Below are positions 59,531-64,000 of a stretch of 64,000 nucleotides of DNA, piece by piece (position 1 is the stretch's first letter; each line of letters opens with the position of its first letter). The notes under the pieces are model-generated. The model was not told the DNA's origin, searched no databases, and worked only from the letters and a program-made list of their open reading frames with translations. Both the position numbers and the translations under genes were made by a program. This DNA comes from Carallia brachiata. Lineage: Eukaryota > Streptophyta > Magnoliopsida > Malpighiales > Rhizophoraceae. The DNA is taken from contig JADCRB010000074.1 in NCBI GenBank assembly GCA_021464245.1, positions 356,544 to 420,543 on the forward strand, read 5' to 3'.

Positions 59531-60885
59531 AACTGTTCTATGGACGGGATGATAAAATTCACTAGCACTAAATCTTGTTCCTTTTCTGCAACGATTAGCC
59601 ATATAATTGCAACTAATTTGAATTTTATTGCCACCAAATTTTTAACAGAAGAATTTATTAGTAGTGTCTAGTAACAAAATTTGTGTCTTTTTTTGTTTTT
59701 TTGCAACAAATAGAATTATAAATTTATAATTGTAACAAGGCTATGTTGCCATAGAATTTTTGTTGATCCCTAAGTTGTCCATAACTTGAGAGCTTGCTGC
59801 CAATATTCTTCCTTCCTTCTTAAAAGAACTAGATTTTTTCTTCGAATGTTATTACTGCTACATGTTAAAATGCACTGGATGTACCTTAATCACTGCCTTT
59901 GACCAGGGACAGAAAAAAAGTCTTTGTAAAACTGCTATTCACACTTTAAGCATAAGTTGTCCATGGATTGGCATTCATTGATAATAACTCACAATTAAAT
60001 GCATAATCCAAGAATACAACGCAAAGAACATTTACCTACATCATATGTCAAAGGAAATTGCCATCAATCTGGAGCCCCATAAAACTGTTAACTTACAAAT
60101 TCCAATTGCAAAACTGCAACACAAGGGGCACACACACAAATTAACCCCCTTTCCTGAAAAAGAATCTACATTTCACATATGTCAGTCCAAAATTGCTGTC
60201 AATCTTTACGAACCAAATCAACAGATATCTTCTTATCAAGAACAATGGTGCTTCCTTATAAATCAGCCACAAGAATGATAATCCATCCTTGTGAACACAT
60301 GGACGATAATTCTTCTTATGAATCAGCCACAAGAACTTCATTTTCACATTGACTAGTTTGAAAAGCCTCCAAGGTACCCCACTTCTTCAAACTATCAATT
60401 TGACTTGCAAAGGAATTGAATTTCAGGCTCCAAGGTATCCCACGTTCGTCAAACTTTCAGTTTGACTTGCAAAGGAACAAAAATGTATAGCTGCATTGCT
60501 ATAAATGTGATAAGTTGTAGTAAAGATGCAGCTTCGTTGATCACAGAAAGTTCAACTTCTGATACCAACGCAACATGTGCTTGCAAAGTTCACCAAAAGT
60601 TTCTATCAACTTTCACTAAAGAAAATTCAGAGTCCAGATCCAAAATAAAATCTTGTTGCACTGACCTATAGAGATTCATGATAAGTTGAGATTTCCAATG
60701 ACTAGTTTATTTTCACATCCTTCAATCAAAATCTGAAATTCATTTTAGACCAATTCACACTTCAAACAAAAGGATTCAAAGGTGAGCAGTTCTTTCAAAA
60801 GTAACCTGTAAAAGAATTCAATAACTTTGCTTCAACTTGTGACGCTTGGATGCAATTGCTAAATTAGAATATTATCATCACCGTC
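59531..60885. other. Non-coding DNA upstream of element B
   Basis: No supported gene. TGCAAC-type words persist to about 60660. A unit of about 65 bp containing CTCCAAGGTAYCCCAC and TTTGACTTGCAAAGGAA is duplicated at 60367-60415 and 60427-60477, and ATGAATCAGCCACAAGAA-type sequence recurs at 60260-60275 and 60319-60335. Confidence 0.4.
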
Positions 60886-61550
60886 TGTAAACAAATAAAT
60901 AAATTTAAAAAAAAAAAAAAAATAGTGGTTGGCAGCCGCCAACCTTGAAGGTTGGCAGCTGCCAACCTTTACCTTTAATGCCACCAACCAATTGGTTGGT
61001 GGCAGGCATGGGGGAGGCCTATAAATGGCCTCCCCCCAATTAGAAAGAAGCAGCAGAGAAAAACAGAAGAAAAAAAAGAAAGGCCAGCAGCAAAGCACGC
61101 AAAAAAAAAAAAAAAAAGAAAAAAGAAAAAAAGAAAAAAAAGAGAGAGATAGTAAAAAAAAAAAAATCGAAATATTACAAATCCGGCTGGGATTAAGTCT
61201 CATACGGCCCTCAGCAAAATTCAGGCAACTCATCCGAGAACAAGTCCATTCGACCCTCGGTGAAATTAAGTCAGATCAGCTCAGATCGAGTCTCTACGAT
61301 TCCTAAACGTAGTCAAAACATCCAAATCAGACACAGTTTCAGTATATCCAGTTCAAGAAAAAGCGGTGGAAATTATTTCTGTCCAGATCAAGCTCGTGCA
61401 GCTCTTGACGGAGTCAAAAAAAGAACACTAATCGGAGGATCTACGGAGATCGACCCCACGTAAATTTTCTTTTCTTTTACAATTTTTATTTGTAATTTAT
61501 TTTTGTATTTTTGAGTTTAATTGTTTTAGACTCGAAATTTACGCTTTACA
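60886..61550 (+). repeat. 5' LTR of element B
   Basis: 665 bp from TGTAAAC to CTTTACA. TATA box GCCTATAAATGGCC near 61016-61029. Shares CAGTTCAAGAAAAAGC and GATCGACCCCACGTAAATTT (inverse) with the LTRs of element A and the 40.7-kb solo LTR. It contains a short inverted repeat GGTTGGCAGCYGCCAACC at 60928-60977, absent as such from the other LTRs. Confidence 0.82.
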
Positions 61551-61733
61551 AATTTTTGCACGTTCGGTGGGACATCTTCACCTCCCATCTCTTGTTCCGT
61601 AAAAAAAAAAAAAAGAGGTAAAAGGGGAGCCGAGAGTAAAAAGTAAAAAAAAAAGTAAAAAAAAAGTAAAAGTAAAAAGTAAAAAAAAAAAGTAAAAAAA
61701 AAAAAAATTTTTTACAGGTGTTCAGCACATCAA
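61551..61733 (+). other. Element B leader: possible primer-binding site and A-rich tract
   Basis: AATTTTTGCACGTTCGGTGG directly follows the LTR and is the expected place of the primer-binding site. It is followed by repeats of AAAAAGTA (61640-61710), matching the A-rich leader of element A. Confidence 0.55.
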
Positions 61734-63013
61734 ATGGCACCGAAAAGGAGTACAACTGCTGCCACAAAAAAGAAGGCAACGGCTCCATTGCCTGCATCAA
61801 CTACCCTACCTGGGTACGCAGGACCAGAAACCCGGGGACGGACACAATTTCTTGCCGTCCAAACCCGACAAAATGTCGAAATGGAGAGTCCACAGCTCGC
61901 ACAACAGGATCTCTCCCCTGACTCTCTTGCCGCATGGAGGAGTCGATCACCCACCCGATCGAAGTCGGGGGCAACGCGACGAAACCCGCTCAACAGAATC
62001 CAACTCATTCTGTAGAGATCCACACAGAAGAATCAGAAGAGTTTTCTCCCCCAGTCTTTCCCGGAGCCTCATCTGTTGCCGTCATGATGACCAACACAAC
62101 CAGCACAGAGGAAAGGATTTCAGAATTGGAGAACAAAATTTTGCAGCTGATCAGAGTCGTGGAGGAAAAAGATCAACAGATCGCAGCTCTCAAAGGAAAA
62201 GCCCCGATCCAAGTTGATCCCGAAATCCGCGAGGAGCAACCATATCCACCCGGTTTCACTCCAGAAGCCACACCAGCCGATGTCTTCCCTGCAGAAAAGC
62301 GACCAGGTAGTTCTACACAGCTGCCACCCTCAAATTCTATAGCTTCGCTATCTGTTCAACAATTGCAGGAAATGATAGCCAATACAATCCGACTGCAACA
62401 AGCTACATCCTTCCAAGGATCGCAGATGTACGTCAAACCGTACACCAGACGGATCGAAAGTCTCAACATGCCCTTGGGCTACCAGCCGCCCAAATTTCAA
62501 CAATTCGACGGACGAGGCGATCCCAAACAGCACATCGCCCACTTCGTTGAAACCTGCAACAACGCAGGGACTTATGGAGATCTCTTGGTGAAGCAGTTTG
62601 TTCGTTCACTTAGGGAGACCGCTTTCACCTGGTTCATAAATCTTGAACCAGAATCGATCGACAGTTGGGAACAGCTACAACGAGAGTTCCTCAACAGATT
62701 TTTCAGCACTCGAAGGACGGTAAGTATGATGGAGCTTACCAGCACCAAACAAAGGAAAGGAGAGCCCGTTGTCGAATACATCAACAGATGGCGTGCCCTC
62801 AGCTTGGACTGCAAAGATCGCCTGACGGAGACTTCTGCCGTAGAGATGTGCATCCAGGGAATGCATTGGGAGCTGTTATACATCCTGCAGGGTGTCAAAC
62901 CCCGAACTTTCGAAGAATTGGCGACCCGCGCACATGACATGGAGATAAGCATCCAGACTTCCGGAGGCACGTTCCCATCCAGTTGGACCAGCAAGGGGGC
63001 AGAAGGGAATTAA
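61734..63013 (+). pseudogene. gag: Element B gag, with frame breaks
   Basis: The start MAPKRSTTAATKKKATAPLP at 61734 opens a 93-codon frame; the rest of Gag lies in another frame from about 61934 to 63013. At 61954-61956 element B has CCC where element A has CCCC, which accounts for the shift. The main frame contains a coiled-coil-like segment (ISELENKILQLIRVVEEKDQ) and the retrotransposon gag domain (LVKQFVRSLRETAFTWF, EQLQREFLNRFF, VVEYINRWRAL). Near 63005-63025 two further one-base deficits relative to element A move the frame again, so the 63011 stop is probably not ancestral. Without correction no full Gag can be made. Confidence 0.82.
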
Positions 63014-63679
63014 GAAACCCAACAGCTCCGGAAAAGGAAAAGAAGTGATGACTGTTGAAGCCGCACCAGTAAAAGTGGGCGCAAAGCTAAGGTAAATCCT
63101 CCGACCCAAATAACTCAGCCAAAACAACAGGAAAGGCGGAAGGTGACATTGCGAGAGTGGAGCAGAAGCAGTATCCATTCCCCGACTCAGACGTCCCCGA
63201 CATTCTTGAACAACTCTTGGAGGCAAGCTGATCGAACTCCCAGAGTGCAAGCGGCCGAATGAAAAGGATCGAGTCAGCGATCCAGATTCTGCAAATATCA
63301 CCGGATAGTAAGTCATCCAACCGAGAAGTGTTTCGTCCTGAAGGAGCTAATCATGAAGCTCAAAAGCCAGAATAAAATCATTCTGGACCAGGAAGGCATA
63401 ACTCTGCAAACCAGACCACCATCACTTCAAAACCATCAGAAGAGGTGACACACCGTAAGGAGGAGCCGCTCGACAACAAAAAGTCGACAACGGAGAAGGT
63501 ATATGAAGCTCTCCAAACCCTTCTCGCTAACCCTCAGCTGTTTACGCTTTGCAAACAACAGAAGTGTGGCAAAATCAAGTCGGCAATACTCTTCAGACCT
63601 CAGCTGAACCTCTGCCATCAAGTATATCCAGCTCGACGGAGCAAGGCGGACCAAAATCACGTCGGATGTTACTCTGCTA
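63014..63679 (+). pseudogene. Element B gag-protease linker, broken
   Basis: Homologous to the 47.45-47.83 kb part of element A (EVMTVEAAPVKVGA and the stretch leading to SYSAISFSDEDLLLG), but the frame changes several times, and there is extra sequence at 63120-63420 not seen in element A. No long open frame is present. Confidence 0.55.
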
Positions 63680-64000
63680 TCTCATTTTCAGATGAGGATC
63701 TCCTGCTGGGATCCAAACCCCACAATCGGCCGCTTTATGTATCAGACTATGTGAAAGAACAGAAGGTTCGACGTATTCTGATCGACGATGGCTCAGCAGT
63801 CAATATTATCCCAAAATCCACCATAAAGGAGCTCGGCATCGGCATTGATGAATTATCAGACAGCCGCTTGATGATTCATGGTTTTAATCAAGGTGGACAG
63901 AAAGCAATTGGGATGATTCGTTTGGAGCTAACTATTGGTAATCTCACTTCTAGCACTCTGTTTCATGTGATCGATGCACGTACCACATATAAGATGTTGT
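63680..64000 (+). CDS. Element B protease region (partial, open at the window edge)
   Basis: One continuous frame from about 63680 to the window end reads SDEDLLLGSKPHNRPLYV, then VRRILIDDGSAVNIIPKS with the aspartic protease pattern D-x-G-S, then GMIRLELTIGNLTSSTLFHV and ARTTYKML. Unlike element A it has no stop before the catalytic motif. Confidence 0.8.

Larger units (their letters stand above)
60886..64000 (+). mobile_element. Ty3/gypsy retrotransposon, Tat-like lineage (element B), 5' part
   Basis: The same family as element A in the opposite orientation: 5' LTR, A-rich leader, gag and the start of the protease region. The window ends inside the protease region, so the rest, the 3' LTR and the target duplication are not visible. 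It keeps long coding stretches but has small frame breaks. Some element A stops are sense codons here, notably CAG before the protease segment. Confidence 0.88.

Noticed and set aside
61025..61306. Lysine-rich 93-codon open frame
   Set aside because: It lies within the LTR of element B and comes from A-rich sequence.
1..64000. Biosynthetic gene cluster around the terpene synthase
   Set aside because: Neighbours are housekeeping, organelle-factor and transposon genes; no P450, transferase or second terpene synthase is seen.
1..64000. CRISPR arrays, prokaryotic operons, tRNA or rRNA genes
   Set aside because: No spaced identical repeats of that type, no ribosome-binding-site gene arrays, and no cloverleaf I could support by eye.

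Overview
The window looks like nuclear DNA of a eudicot plant, probably a woody species. A Citrus-like genome is only a guess from the style of the terpene synthase. The evidence is AT-rich intergenic DNA, genes with many introns, plant-specific families (a DYW-type PPR protein, a plant mTERF, a TPS-a terpene synthase) and a plant Ty3/gypsy retrotransposon of the Tat type. I see no bacterial, organellar or viral genome segment, no CRISPR array, and no tRNA or rRNA gene I could support.

Layout: 0.5-3.5 kb, an intronless DYW-class PPR gene (+). 4.4-5.3 kb, a Mutator-like MITE with a perfect 9-bp target duplication. 5.7-12.3 kb, the 11-exon gene for 20S proteasome subunit alpha-2 (-). 13.6-19.4 kb, a 13-exon DEAD-box RNA helicase of the DDX47/Rrp3/RH10 group (+), divergent from the proteasome gene. 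21.1-22.3 kb, a single-exon mTERF gene (+). 22.3-30.4 kb, gene-poor DNA with two fold-back MITEs of one family, a G19 tract and several duplications. 30.5-35.8 kb, a 7-exon sesquiterpene-synthase-like gene (+). 35.8-40.3 kb, repeats, including an inverted-repeat element carrying a decayed gene fragment. 40.7-41.4 kb, a solo LTR. 42.4-50.3 kb, a decayed Tat-lineage gypsy element (-). 50.6-51.5 kb, an unrelated solo LTR. 53.5-55.7 kb, exon-like pieces of an unrecognised gene. 56-60.8 kb, non-coding, internally duplicated DNA rich in TGCAACA-like motifs. 60.9-64 kb, the 5' part of a second copy of the same gypsy family (+), cut by the window end.

The single-copy genes are unrelated housekeeping or organelle genes plus one specialised-metabolism gene; nothing suggests a pathway cluster. 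The PPR and mTERF proteins would act in organelle RNA metabolism or gene expression, the helicase in pre-rRNA processing, alpha-2 in the proteasome alpha ring, and the terpene synthase on a prenyl diphosphate in the cytosol.

The main cross-cutting observation is a set of one-base frame breaks, mostly in short homopolymers: three in the helicase, one in the terpene synthase, several in the second gypsy gag, and probably one at the PPR 5' end. Splice sites and phases are otherwise intact, so sequencing or assembly indels are at least as likely as pseudogenes. I did not find a convincing new biological system; the most distinctive structures derive from mobile elements.
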